A stretch of 64,000 nt of DNA. Origin: Isoetes taiwanensis (taxonomy: Eukaryota > Streptophyta > Lycopodiopsida > Isoetales > Isoetaceae). Made by a program: the position numbers and the translations under genes. Every line of letters begins with the position of its first letter. Positions within the stretch are counted from its first letter, which is position 1. The notes beneath the pieces are model-generated. The model searched no databases, was not told the origin of the DNA, and worked only from the letters and a program-made list of their open reading frames with translations. Where the stretch lies: contig JAJEKV010000025.1 in the NCBI GenBank assembly GCA_021234155.1, forward strand, positions 12,749,654-12,813,653, read 5' to 3'. Positions 35,418 to 44,841 of this stretch are shown here, piece by piece.

Positions 35418-35600
35418 GCACGCCAAGCGTGCATTCATTTTGACATATTGTGCTTTTTTCCTCAAAATTTGAGTTAATGGGAGTTTGACATATTTTATGC
35501 ATTTTGATGGAGGAAACCGCAATGGGGAGGGGGTTTCCTGAAATAAACCCCCTGGCGGCCGCCGCGAGGCGCCGCCCGAGGGGTTTATTCGAAACCCCGA
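35418..35600. repeat. palindrome and GC-rich hairpin in the TIR element
   Basis: GCACGCCAAGCGTGC (35418-35432) is the inverted form of the CRCGCTTGGCGTG heads in the left arm. AAATAAACCCC (about 35541) pairs with GGGGTTTATT (about 35580) across a GC-rich loop of GGCGGCCGCCGCG type. Confidence 0.6.
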
Positions 35601-35729
35601 ATCCATTAATTAGCAAATAAATAACGGGTCCATTGGGAGGAAAATTTTGCTAGGCAAAAAAATTTGTTCTACTCGGTTCCGCCGGTTCTTTCTGCTCCAA
35701 ATCACCGGACTTGCCCGCACGGATCAGCG

Positions 35730-35995
35730 GGCTAAGGCTAAAGCTAAGGCTTTGAGCTTAGAGCTATGGCTATGGCTTCAAATAGTTAAAAATCCGGCTT
35801 TGAGCTTAAGGCGTCCGAGCTATGGCTATGGCTTCGAATAGTTAAAAATCCGGCTTTCGAGCTTACAGTGCGATCGGATGAAAATCCGGCTTTAGAGCTT
35901 CCGCTAAGGCTTTCGTGAGCTTAGAGCTATGGCTATGTCTTACGGCTATGGCTTTCAGCGGGCTTCAAAGCTTAGGCTATGGCTTAAAAAAAAAC
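35730..35995. repeat. degenerate GCTATGGCT / GCTAAGGCT array
   Basis: Dozens of 6- and 9-bp words (GCTATG, GCTAAG, GAGCTTAGAGC, AAAATCCGGCTTT) succeed each other. The block GAGCTATGGCTATGGCTTC-AATAGTTAAAAATCCG occurs twice. Confidence 0.75.
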
Positions 35996-36169
35996 CTTCT
36001 AGAGGTTTCTTGGCAGAGCATTGGCGGCGCCGCCTGAGCTCGAACCTGGCTGGTTTCTTGTTTTGAACAAAAGCATAAAAAACAAGAAATTTCCTCCCTG
36101 TGGACGTTTACGTTTTCAAATTTGAGTTAAATAGGCATTTTGGGCTTAAATTTTATGGTCAAATAGTTA

Positions 36170-36335
36170 CACCGCTCACTATTCTACTATCTGCAAAATG
36201 TGCATGCTTTTGGCTTATTTGTGGAAGCATTTTGAGACTTATATTTTTTTGGTGAAATTGCTCACTATTCTAGTATCCGCAAAACGTGCATACTTTTGGT
36301 TCGTTTTGTGGGAACATTTTAGCCTTATATTTAGA
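36170..36335. repeat. tandem duplication of about 85 bp
   Basis: CTCACTATTCTACTATCTGC-AAATGTGCATGCTTTTGG...TTGTGGAAGCATTTTGAGACTTATATTT at about 36175 recurs diverged at about 36252 near the right terminus of the TIR element. Confidence 0.65.
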
Positions 36336-36778
36336 CCCATTCAAAGCACATGGAACTTTTGTTTGGAATATGAAACCATGCTTGGCATAGCATTATAGCT
36401 TCGGGTTCGTAATGCAATTTAAAAAATGTGATATGATACTGACTTTGAGGTTTCTGTTTTTCTTTTTTGCAGCTCACACTTCTTACAACCAACTTTTATT
36501 ATGAGTCTCATCATGGCAAGTAGGGTGGGGGTCTTTGAGAAATAGTTGGCAATATGGTTGAAGAGATACATATGCAAAATATTTTCTATATTAACGCAAT
36601 CAAGAAGTGCTATTATAAAAAAAAGTCACATTCTCGATGCAAATTTACTAACCTGGGAAAAAGTTGCAGTGCCAAAATGGTCCAAAATCCTGGCATAAAT
36701 CCAATTTAAATGAATGATGGTTTGAATCATGGCAAGCCTGGAGAACCCGAAGCCTACAAGCACCAAGGGGGGTGCACC

Positions 36779-37247
36779 TAGAGTACACGTATTGATCAAG
36801 TGAGTGCACGGTTAGGGTTTTTTTATTGCCTTAGTCGTAGGTATACGGTCGGGAGCTCATATGGGCGGGAAGGAGAGATTCCGTAGATGATCAATTTGGG
36901 GAGCTGATCCATCTGACGGAAGGAGCGTCGTATATTTATATTTCCAGCTTCATTTTTACCTTTCTAGCAGATTCATCTCAGCACTGTCCATTCCAGCTAT
37001 TGCACAGGTATTACCCTATTCCAGGAATTCCAGGTATTCCAGGAACCCTAGACCTATGTCCTCACAAAAGGTACAAAGTCGGAAAGGGATTATATATTTT
37101 GGCACAACCAATCGTAAATCTATGGATAGGGACTATAATGTATGTTAGTTCGAAACTCGTATGGTATGGGTTTTTCTACTCCAAAAAGCCATATACGGGG
37201 TTTTTCTGTGACCCCTCGAATGCACGTGTCATCTGTCCATATATAGA
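36779..37247. mobile_element. 469-bp insertion flanked by GGTGCACC
   Basis: GGTGCACC lies on each side (36771-36778 and 37248-37255). Joining the gypsy C flanks over one copy restores the integrase frame from the YVPDG motif to the zinc-binding end. An 8-bp duplication suits a hAT element, but I see no clear terminal inverted repeat, so the class stays open. Internally, TTCCAGGAATTCCAGGTATTCCAGG is a short tandem. Confidence 0.65.
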
Positions 37248-37255
37248 GGTGCACC

Positions 37256-38100
37256 CCCTGGGAGAAGCACCATCTGGCACATACAGAAGCCCATCATGGA
37301 ACAGGAATCCATCTCAAACCTCAAAACGATCATAATCTGATTGCATTTGCTGAGAAGATCATGCAGAGTCAAGGTGTGAGAATACATCTTGAGCCAATGG
37401 ATCGAAAGGCAGAGATGCTCGAACAAACTCCAACAAGGCCGTATCATGAGGCCTCTTGAACAAAGTGAGGGCCATAAGCTGGAACCGATCAGGCCCTAGA
37501 ATAACCTGTGATGGCTGGTCAAATGCATGATGACCTTGGGCTCAAGATAGGAGCGTCGAGACAAGGCATCAGACTTCTCTTGGAGGGATCCAGGATGGTA
37601 CTTGATCACAAAATCAATCCGGGATAATACTTGAGTATGTCACCGGGCCTGGCGACGATTGAGCACTCGAGCAGACTGAAAATACTCTAGATTTTGATGA
37701 TCTGTGTAGACTGTGATCTTATAAGGAGATCCTTCCAGAGAATGTCTCCATTCATCGAAAGAATCCACTATCGCCAACAACTCCTTGTCATAAATGAGAT
37801 AGTTGATTTCGACAGCCTGAAACTTCCGTGAGTGATAAGCAATTGGATGCAATTCATGGTCATCCCCCTCCTGTGACAGGATCCCACCAAGCGCAAAATC
37901 AGAAGCATCTACTTCGACAACATATGGGCGCAAAGGATCTTCATGAGCAAGAACTGGCGCCGTGGTGAAAGCATGCTTCAGGGTAACGAAAGCTGATTCC
38001 GCTTCCATAGTCCATTCAAATGGCACGTCTTTAACCGTAAGGCATGTCAAAGGAAGGGAAATCTCTGAATAATCCCGAATGACTCTCAAAAAACATCATT
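37256..38100 (-). pseudogene. gypsy C RNase H and RNase H-integrase linker
   Basis: Landmarks in order: EWTMEAESAFVTLKHAF, LRPYVVEVDASDFALGGILS, HPIAYHSRKF, INYLIYDKELLAIV, FDEWRHSLEG, TVYTDHQNLEYFQSARVLNR, then HPGSLQEKSDALSRR and YVPDGA. These are the Ty3 RNase H motifs with the catalytic acidic residues visible (VDAS, DKELLA, TDHQNL). Small frameshifts follow the 37640 stop. Confidence 0.85.
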
Positions 38101-38981
38101 GGCCATATGCTGCAATACTGTCGGAGCATTGATAAGTTCAAAAGGCATAACTGTGTACTCAAAATGGCCATACTGAGTACGAAAGGTTGTTTTCCACTCA
38201 TTACTCTCCCGGATCTGAATAAGATTGTAGGCACCCCGAAGATCAATCTTCGTAAAATAATGCGCACCTTGGAGTCATTCCAACAACTCTGGGATCAGAG
38301 GAAGCGGATACCGATTCGGCATTGTGATTTTATTGAGGCCGCGATAATCAACGATCAGACGCAGCGAATCATCCTTCTTTTTGATAAAGAAGATAGGCGC
38401 TTCAGCCAGTGGCTAGATTTCAATATAATCCCGCAAAACCTTCAACTCAGCGGGAGATAGACGGGTGAAAGCATGCTACGGTGTACCACTTTTGGAACCC
38501 TCAAAAGTACCTTCACTGGGTACTTTTAAAACTGGTACTTTCTATTTTTTCTTCCCATTAAAATCAATCTAAAACTTTTGAATTGAAGATCAATAACATG
38601 TCAATATATAGTATGAGAGGATAACAATACTATTAGAGACTAAAATTAATGAATCAACTCTCAAACTTATTGTTTATTGAGACATTTATGCAAGTTCCTA
38701 GTACCCAGTGCTGGGTACTTTTTTGGGTAGTTTTGCACTCCCTAAAAAGAACTTTAGATGGTACACCCTAGCATGCTTTCACCCAGACCATATATCGGAC
38801 CATATGGCGGCGTTGTCCCCGGCTGCAAATCAATAGGACAATCATATGGACGATGCTCTGGGAGTTTGTTGGCCTTGACTTTGTCAAAACCATCACAGAA
38901 GTCGCCATATTTATTTGGGAGCATTGGAGCAGACTTCGCTGGTGCCGAGCTAGCCGATGGGTGAACCTGGATTGCAAACAC
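38101..38981 (-). pseudogene. gypsy C reverse transcriptase, interrupted
   Basis: The N-terminal part (LPEHRPYDCPIDLQPGTTPP) precedes the MITE at 38463-38784. The frame then continues with [56 protein letters not shown] and [15 protein letters not shown]. The YxDD catalytic box expected after the [14 protein letters not shown] region is missing because of a deletion, so the enzyme is dead. Confidence 0.85.
38463..38784. mobile_element. 322-bp MITE inside the RT
   Basis: GGGTGAAAGCATGCTA opens it and its reverse complement closes it; the TIR extends to about 26 bp with one or two mismatches (then CGGTGTACCA). AGAC flanks both ends (38459-38462 and 38785-38788). Excising it with one AGAC restores the RT frame exactly. 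The subterminal region repeats GGGTACTTTT / AAAGTACC in both orientations. No coding sequence. Superfamily not assigned (4-bp TSD). Confidence 0.85.
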
Positions 38982-39044
38982 TGAACTTGGATCTTGGCTA
39001 CAAGATTAATCAAACTCGCGAAGAGAAATCTTCGAGATACGAAA

Positions 39045-39800
39045 CTAAGGGCATGAAGAAGCCTCTACAAAAGCAGGAGCAGGAACATGAGCAGGAACAT
39101 GAACGTGAGCAGGAGCAACTGGAACATGAACTGGAGCAAGTACTGGAGCAGGAACAGGGACTGGAGCAAGAACTAGAACAGGAGCAGAAACCAAAACTGG
39201 AGTAGGAGCAGAAACTGGAGCTGGAGCCGGGACATCATCAAGAATATGGTCAGAATCTAGGGCATGAACTAGAGCAGAGGCAAGAGTCGAATTAGAACAT
39301 GGAACAGAAACAGGAACAGCAAGGATGGAATCAGGGGCCCACGATACTGCACGGATCGAAGTCGATGTTGGTGTAGAGACCTGATCTGCAGATGAACTGG
39401 AACTAGAGCTAGAACCAGCAAATCGAAATGATCTAGTACGCCAATCAATCTGCAGGTTATGTAACTCGAGCCAGGGCAGATCCAAGACTATTGACGCATG
39501 AGGGCTAGCAATGAGATTGAAGGAAATACTACAAGAAACTCCCTCGAACAAAATCTGAAGAGGCACAATACATTCTGTGACTGCACCCCAGGAGATCTCC
39601 CGTCCATCAATCACTTCGACAGAACCAGGATGCTCAACCTTACTTCTAGAAATGGCGTGCTTACTGGCGAATGCACTATCGATAAAGCAAGCATTTGCAC
39701 CACAATCAAGTTGCGTCAACACTTGCAATCCTCCAACTTCTGATTTCAATGATATAGGGATGAAGAATGTCTTGCTGACCTTATCCGATGGAATAAACAT
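39045..39800 (-). pseudogene. gypsy C aspartic protease and Pro-Ala-Val linker
   Basis: LTQLDCGANACFIDSAFA is the retropepsin-type active site (Asp-x-Gly-Ala), followed by ISFNLIASPHASIVLDLPWL, the ILGxxWL-like flap end. The last third is a hexamer-encoded linker of PAPV/PVPA repeats (39075-39235), a slippage-prone repeat. The frame is open for 251 residues. No start is implied: it is part of a gag-pol polyprotein. Confidence 0.8.
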
Positions 39801-40014
39801 GTCAAGAAATGTGGAAGGAGTCTGAGAAAAGGTGGCCAGCTGACGAGAGACTCCTACTACTCAGACCAGCCCCTGAAATTTTCCACTGATTTGGGCACTT
39901 CACCGGGCATCCACGACGCTGCTTCTTGGCGGCAGATAAAGGTTAGCCTCTCTCGGACGCTGCTTCTTGGCGGCAGATAAAGGTCCTCGAACTGCCCGAT
40001 CAATCTGCATAGGC

Positions 40015-40659
40015 TTAGGTCCTGATCTGCTGGATTCTACTGATGCCACTGGGGATGGCTTCTTCCAAACTCTGGGGATCCTCCATAGACAACAACAATA
40101 TATCTTTCACATCCTCTTGCAACTCCATTCGAAAACAATCTCGAAGTGCAACATCATCCCAGGCAGTATCTACCGCAATTTGACGAAATTCTGATGCATA
40201 TACTGAAGCTGGACAAGAGCCTTGCCTTAGATTGTAAAGTTTTGTGTCTGATGTGCACTGCCGATCGGTGTCTCCAAAGCATGCCTCAAGCTCTGCAGTG
40301 AAAGCAGCAAAATCTTGCAACTCCGGAGCTCCTTTCTCCTATAAAGGAGCAAACCAACTTAGAGCTGGCCTTGTGATGAGAGAACCAATCAACCCAACTT
40401 GTTCCTGGGTCGTGGGATATCTATGAGAATGGAGCTGAATCACAAGCCTGATCTGATTCAAAAAACCACGGAGCTTGGACCGAGTGCCTTCAAACTTCTC
40501 TGGCAGGCTGATCTTAGGCTCTGATAGCCTCAATCCCAAGCTAGACGCAGATTCATGTGAAGCAACACGTTCCTTAAGCTCTTTATTGTCCAACTGCAAC
40601 TGCTGGCATACTTGAACAAGCTGCTGGACCTGCTGTAATAAAGTCGAAACCTCCTCCAT
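40015..40659 (-). pseudogene. gypsy C gag
   Basis: Starts MEEVSTLLQQVQQLVQVCQQ, a coiled coil, then PEKFEGTRSKLRGFLNQI and LITRPALSWFAPL, then after a stop LQDFAAFTAELEACFGD, YNLRQGSCPASVYASEFRQI and AWDDVALRDCFRMEL: the standard order of plant gypsy capsid domains. A stop sits at about 40337. No zinc knuckle is visible in the decayed stretch before the protease. Confidence 0.8.
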
Positions 40660-40719
40660 AGATATAAAATCACCAAATATGAGCAAAAAAATGCTTAGGA
40701 TCAGAGCAGGCAAGAACCG

Positions 40720-41244
40720 GTAAGGGATTCCGGTTCAAACTCTCATGAACCTACGCGAAAACAAGGAAAATACGTGGAAAATATGCAAGAAATACGCCAA
40801 GATCGGCAAAGAATCTGATATGTGAACAGGAATCAAGAGTACAATGGCCCGAAGGCAAGCAGGAACACGAGACAGATGCCTAGAAGGCTCAAGACTGGCG
40901 TTGAACCGGAATGGTTCGACAAGAAGGAGATGCCTCCTTATATATGTAGGCCAACGGTCAGGATCACGCCACTCTGGATGAGATCATGCCAAGTGTCGCG
41001 CATGCATGTAGGCTCTAGAATATTCTAGAACCTCCTGGAAATAGCCTTGTATATGAGAAAGACATGAGAGAATGTCTTTAATAAATATTGGTAGGGCACT
41101 TGACAAAGGTGTATGACTTGCAAATGAAAGGTTGCGAGTTCAAACTTTGCTCCGTGCAACTACCCTTTTGCATCCATGTGATGATCGTCTTTTGTACATA
41201 TGGGTATAATGTTCGTATGATACGAATATCCGTATGGTCGTCAC
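40720..41244 (-). repeat. probable 5' LTR/leader remnant of gypsy C
   Basis: On the minus strand, TATATAAGGAGG (about 40940) and the following pyrimidine-rich stretch upstream of gag look like an LTR promoter and leader. GAATATTC and TCTAGAATATTCTAGA occur at about 41027. The boundary toward 41244 is cut by element A. Confidence 0.4.
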
Positions 41245-42780
41245 TGTGACGTTCCAAGACAATATATCTGAGTCCGGGGCATTATCTTTATCTTTGCCAC
41301 GGTAATCCGCCACCCCGACCGTGGCGATAATGCGCCGGCGTGTAGCAGTGGGGGGTAGCCCTATTAATGTGCACATTTATTAAGGTGCACACCTTTCCAT
41401 GTGGGCACATTTTGCCACCTAGCCATTAAAGGCAAGTGGGCCCATTCCCAATTATCCCACATGCCTAAAGGGATAATTGGAAACTCTAGCCTAACCCCCT
41501 TGTCTATTTAGGTAGGAGAAACCCTAATTTAGCCATTTTCGTTCCTAGGGTTTTAGAGCTCTGTTTTGGTCGCCTTCAAGAGCCAAAATCGCCCTCCCGA
41601 GACTGCCTGCGGCGGGTTGCACCGTTAGTTTCCCTTGATTCGAGCAGTTCAGCAGGATGGTCGAACTCAGGTCAGGAGGAGCAACTCAAGGATCAGGTAT
41701 TTAGTCAATGAAATAGTCTAAACCATCTTCTAGTCATCGAATCAGTAGGTTTAGCCTATTAAATTGCCCATAGCAGCCCTCTAGATCTCTAGATACCAAA
41801 CTCTAACTAAAGAACCTAACTCTATGATATAGATTAGATCTAGTTCTTTAGTTCTTCCTGATGTATATGGATGATCTATCTCTATGAACTCCATGTATTG
41901 GGAAGGGGGTAGAGACCTAAAGCTTGGTAGTAGATGCTCCTAGATTAGCCTCTCTAGCACACTTGTAGATTCGCCTTTGTGTACAAGAACCACACACGGT
42001 TGTGGGTGAAGGGGCCGACCGGCTAAGAAAGAGGTTCGTGTTCTCGACTCTGAGCGATCCCTCCGAGTGTGTAAGGCCTACAGGGATCATTGTGACTAGG
42101 TCTAATGGCTTACCACCGAGTGCGGGTAAGGCATGGGCTCGACACCCGTGAAGTGGTGTACACTTTCCGATGGGTTCAACAACAAGGGCGGTGGCCCTCT
42201 AGTCACCTTGAGTCAACATGTAGACCTCTCACGGAGGGAGAGATCCCTACCTGCCCCCATCGAACCGGGGAGATGCAACCCGAGAATAGCCCCTTTGGCT
42301 ATGCATCCCGCTGGCTACAGTCAGTCCCAACACTTTTCAGCCTACTACGCAAAGTGTGCACGGGGAGGGGCGGATGGAGTGGACAACCCAATGCCATGTT
42401 CTTATGCCAGCCAAATCCATTGCCATGAATTACCTGCGCAATGAACTCGAGACCCAAGCTATCGGGTCATCCCTTCGAAGTCCGAAAGCCATGAGTAGGA
42501 CCCCTATGTATGATCGCTGATCATTGTCTATGCAGATGTTGATGCACCACCCTTCGAGGTGGATATGTGATTATGTTGTATCTTGACATGTATGTTTACG
42601 CTTCCGCAGACTAGGTAGGCCCCGGAGGGAGACGGGTAAATGACCCCTTCACTCTTCCCACCGGAGACCCAAGACGGTCCGCGATGATATGTGGAGGGCC
42701 CAGACGATATGGAGCTGGTATGGGGATGAACTCCTGTTTGTATACAGTGCAGGCATCGTATACGGGTAGGGGACGTCACA
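41245..42780 (+). repeat. 5' LTR of element A
   Basis: Starts TGTGACG and ends CGTCACA, an inverted terminal repeat shared with B. Internal blocks such as GTATTGGGAAGGGGG-TAGAGACCTA, GGGGAGATGCAACCC and ATGTGTATTC-type ends also occur in B's LTRs in the same order, but diverged. The boundary is set by the PBS-like sequence one base downstream. Confidence 0.8.
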
Positions 42781-42781
42781 G

Positions 42782-42816
42782 TAGTATCAGAGCAATGTTC
42801 TTGGTGACCAAGAGCA
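42782..42816 (+). promoter_or_regulatory. primer-binding site of A with adjacent palindrome
   Basis: TAGTATCAGAGC (one mismatch from the initiator-Met PBS TGGTATCAGAGC), then TCTTGGT-G-ACCAAGA, a 7-bp palindrome matching the similarly placed one in B. Confidence 0.7.
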
Positions 42817-42984
42817 AAGCACTGACCATGCTCCCAGTAGTACTAACTTGATAGGATTCTCAAACCTCGAAAAATGGGAAATTTTTTTCTCATTTTTGTA
42901 GTATATGCTAAGCTAGTAACAGTTAAAATGAATGGAAACATAAAAAGATTAAAATTAGTGAGCCAACCTTCAAAAAGTAGGATG

Positions 42985-43259
42985 GTCTCACACGTCCGCC
43001 GTGACGATAATGAGAATCTCATTTTCGGCTGGGCTAACGCAGAGACATTCACCAAAACACCCTAAAAAGTCATGAACTTCAGAGAAATAACTTGATAATT
43101 CTAATTTTAAGCTAGGATTTAGTTAGAATTGGCATATTATATTCCTAGAAACATGCTTAGAAAATATAAAATTTAGCATCAGAATCTGCCATGTCTCACA
43201 CGTCGCGCCAGGACAGAAAATGAACTTTTCATTATCGGTCTGGGCGCAACGTGTGAGAC
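42985..43259 (+). repeat. two long hairpins upstream of the H3-like ORF
   Basis: 43193-43259: GTCTCACACGTCGCGCC pairs with GGGCGCAACGTGTGAGAC, and inside it AATGAA-CTT-TTCATT forms a second stem. 42985-43046 is a diverged copy (GTCTCACACGTCCGCC... AATGAG-AAT-CTCATT ...). The inner stem changes AATGAA/TTCATT to AATGAG/CTCATT, a compensatory pair, suggesting the fold matters. Confidence 0.8.
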
Positions 43260-43446
43260 CATGCTTGAATTTAGGTATTCTAGGTGTTCCAGATGACCCA
43301 AAAAGATAGTTTGAAATTTGACCTAAAATCGGCCGCCTATAAATAGACTTAGGCCCCCCCATTTCCGCGTCCCTTCCTTAGAAAATTGCTCTCCCTCTGC
43401 TAAGGCGATTTTCCGTCGCCGACATCGCATTGACGAGCCGTCGAAT

Positions 43447-44118
43447 ATGGCGAGGACCAAACAGACTGCTAGGAAGCCCCGCCCGGCCCGAATCCTCCAA
43501 ATTTCCATGATCCCCCCCCTCATACGAGGGATATCGCAAGAACGCCTTTTCAGGCAAGGCAAATCTTCATCGAGTGAGGAGGCAAACTCGGACCAAAGCG
43601 ACGAGACAGAGGTCCTAGACGACGAGCGCCCAGACATCATGCACCAAATCCTCGAAGAAGTCGCCGAGGAGAAAAGGAGGAGGAAGGAGGAACGGGAACA
43701 GCACAGACAGCCGACCATCGAGGAGCAACTCGAAGCTTGGGCTCATCTGAAGGAGGCTGAGGAGAGAGAGGAGCAACAGCAGCCGAGGCTTGACCCTGCT
43801 GAAGAAGAAGACCTCGTGGCGTTCATCAGGAAGAACAAAGCCAAAGAGCGCCACCGAGAGAGGAAGAGAAAGAGACAGGAGGGGAAGCCCAACACAGCCG
43901 AGGAGCCGAAGAAGAAGAAGGCGAAGGGGAAGGGCAAGATGGTGGGCAAGAGAAAAGTCGTACAGGTTAAGCGGGTAAAGGGTTTAGTCATCAACGAGTC
44001 GACAGCCGACCAGACCCCGCCCTCCACCGACGACTCCGACGAAGATTACGTCCCCAACACTGAGGGGGCAAGCTCTTCAAAACCCCCGGTTGTGGGAGCA
44101 GGTAGTACCGAGCAGTAG
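43447..44118 (+). CDS. H3-tail-like N-terminus and charged linker of the element A histone-like protein
   Basis: The frame begins MARTKQTARK, identical to histone H3 through Lys9 (H3 numbering after Met removal), then Pro instead of Ser10. After about 20 further residues it becomes a long charged linker: acidic (SDQSDETEVLDDERPD), a predicted coiled coil rich in Glu/Arg/Gln (residues about 75-140), then basic clusters EPKKKKAKGKGKMVGKRKV, which look like nuclear localisation signals, and a final acidic-Ser stretch. A TAG stops it at 44116-44118; the next two blocks of the same region lie in the other frames. The ATG has A at -3 and G at +4. The histone fold at 44432-44696 argues that the H3 tail is not a coincidence. 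Confidence 0.8.
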   Translation: MARTKQTARKPRPARILQISMIPPLIRGISQERLFRQGKSSSSEEANSDQSDETEVLDDERPDIMHQILEEVAEEKRRRKEEREQHRQPTIEEQLEAWAHLKEAEEREEQQQPRLDPAEEEDLVAFIRKNKAKERHRERKRKRQEGKPNTAEEPKKKKAKGKGKMVGKRKVVQVKRVKGLVINESTADQTPPSTDDSDEDYVPNTEGASSSKPPVVGAGSTEQ

Positions 44119-44164
44119 CACATGAGCGGTATGGCGGCAGGCACCGGCCCCACCCTACCCGACG

Positions 44165-44430
44165 TGGGACAGGGTCAAAGCCCAGCGGCCACAACGGGAG
44201 GCATATGTGATAGACCCCGTAAAGGTCTATCAAAAGAAGATGAAGGAACACAACGCCTTCATGGCGAAGTGGGAAGCATATAACGCATACTATCAGGAGA
44301 ACAGGGTACGGACTATCGAGGGCGGACATCCGACAAAGAGCCAGACCCTAAAGCCGCCACCACCAAAGCCCAAGCCTCCCGTGAGCACCGGGAAGAAGCG
44401 GACCGGGAGGAAGGAGATGGAGAGGAGAGC
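44165..44430 (+). CDS. linker segment between H3-like tail and fold (element A)
   Basis: Second frame of the H3-like region: DPVKVYQKKMKEHNAFMA, KWEAYNAYYQENR, then PPPPKPKPPV, KKRTGRKEMER. Element B has a decayed counterpart (RWTRYNDWYRPQKRP at about 54800-54850), so this block is a conserved part of the element protein. The PKP/KKR portion occupies the place of the PHRYRPGT neck before the H3 alpha-N helix. It needs frameshifts to join both neighbours; no enzyme motif is visible. Confidence 0.55.
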
Positions 44431-44431
44431 C

Positions 44432-44696
44432 CTCAAGAAATCCGCACTTCCAAATGGGTTACGGATTTTTAATCCCCCGTGCCCCGTTCCAGCGCCTAGT
44501 CCGAGAGGTCATCCAGGAGTACAACACGGACATGAGGGTGACCGACGAAATGTTGCTGTGCATACAAGAGGCAGCAGAGCATAAACTGGTGCAGCACTTT
44601 GAAGATTCGACGGCCTGCACAGTTCACGCGAAGAGAGTCACACTCATGAGGCAAGACATGCATCTTGCTAGGCACATTAAGGGAGAATGCCCTTAA
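44432..44696 (+). CDS. histone H3-like fold domain (element A)
   Basis: Third frame: a degraded alpha-N segment, then PRAPFQRLVREVIQEYN (alpha 1), TDMRVTDEMLLCIQEAAEH (loop 1 and alpha 2), LVQHFEDSTACTVHAKRV (rest of alpha 2, loop 2), TLMRQDMHLARHIKGE (alpha 3) and a stop two residues later, just where canonical H3 ends. By eye about half of 74 aligned residues match canonical H3 without gaps. Loop 1 has canonical length, unlike the longer loop of plant CENH3, although TLMRxD resembles CENH3. H3 pairs with H4 in nucleosomes; whether this version does is unknown. Small indels in alpha-N break the frame. Confidence 0.88.
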
Positions 44697-44841
44697 ACCT
44701 TTTGTAAATAATAGAAAATTTTTGTTAATATAAAGAATTTTTGGGTAAATAATATGTTTAATCTTGCTTAATTAGGTTAAGATATTGAATTCTGGCGTTT
44801 GTTTTGGTAAAATTGGACTTTTTGAGCAAAATTGAGACGAT

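Larger units (their letters stand above)
26281..36722. mobile_element. 10.4-kb TIR DNA transposon, superfamily unassigned
   Basis: AACCATCATTCATTTAAA opens the element (26281-26298), and its exact reverse complement closes it (36705-36722). The match continues to about 29 bp with two differences (YTGGRTTTATG). TGAA flanks it on both sides (26277-26280 and 36723-36726). Removing the element and one TGAA restores the integrase frame of gypsy C, which proves both ends. Net of the Helitron inside it, the element is about 4.5 kb and has no transposase frame that I recognise, so it is probably non-autonomous. The 4-bp TSD and this terminus do not match the common plant superfamilies I know. Confidence 0.85.
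25500..40713 (-). mobile_element. Ty3/gypsy element C, split by three insertions
   Basis: Read on the minus strand, gag (40659-40015), protease (39800-39045), RT (38981-38100), RNase H and the start of integrase (38089-37256), and the rest of integrase (26276-25500) follow in gypsy order. The gaps are explained by later insertions at 38463-38784, 36779-37247 and 26281-36722. At each, joining the flanks over a single copy of the target site restores the reading frame of a gypsy polyprotein. The RT active-site region is deleted and several stops are present, so it is dead. The 3' LTR is not identified on the left; a truncated 5' LTR may lie at 40720-41244. Confidence 0.85.

Noticed and set aside
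38463..38784. Solo LTR
   Set aside because: Long terminal inverted repeats rather than short TG...CA ends, and a 4-bp duplication; a MITE fits better.
38957..39205. Plus-strand Glu/Gln-rich ORF (EQEQEHE type)
   Set aside because: It is the antisense reading of the hexamer-encoded linker in the gypsy C protease region.
41100..41165. SINE or tRNA-like sequence
   Set aside because: GAGTTCAAAC resembles a B box, but no A box at proper spacing, no tRNA fold and no tail or duplication were found.
43447..43476. MARTKQTARK as a chance match in a short frame
   Set aside because: A nine-residue exact H3 tail plus a co-linear H3 fold 1 kb downstream in the same inter-LTR slot, and a homologous pair in element B, make chance very unlikely.
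44432..44696. Centromeric histone CENH3
   Set aside because: TLMRxD resembles CENH3, but loop 1 has canonical H3 length, the tail is that of canonical H3, and the C-terminus ends as in canonical H3. An H3-type origin is preferred; a phylogeny could still change this.
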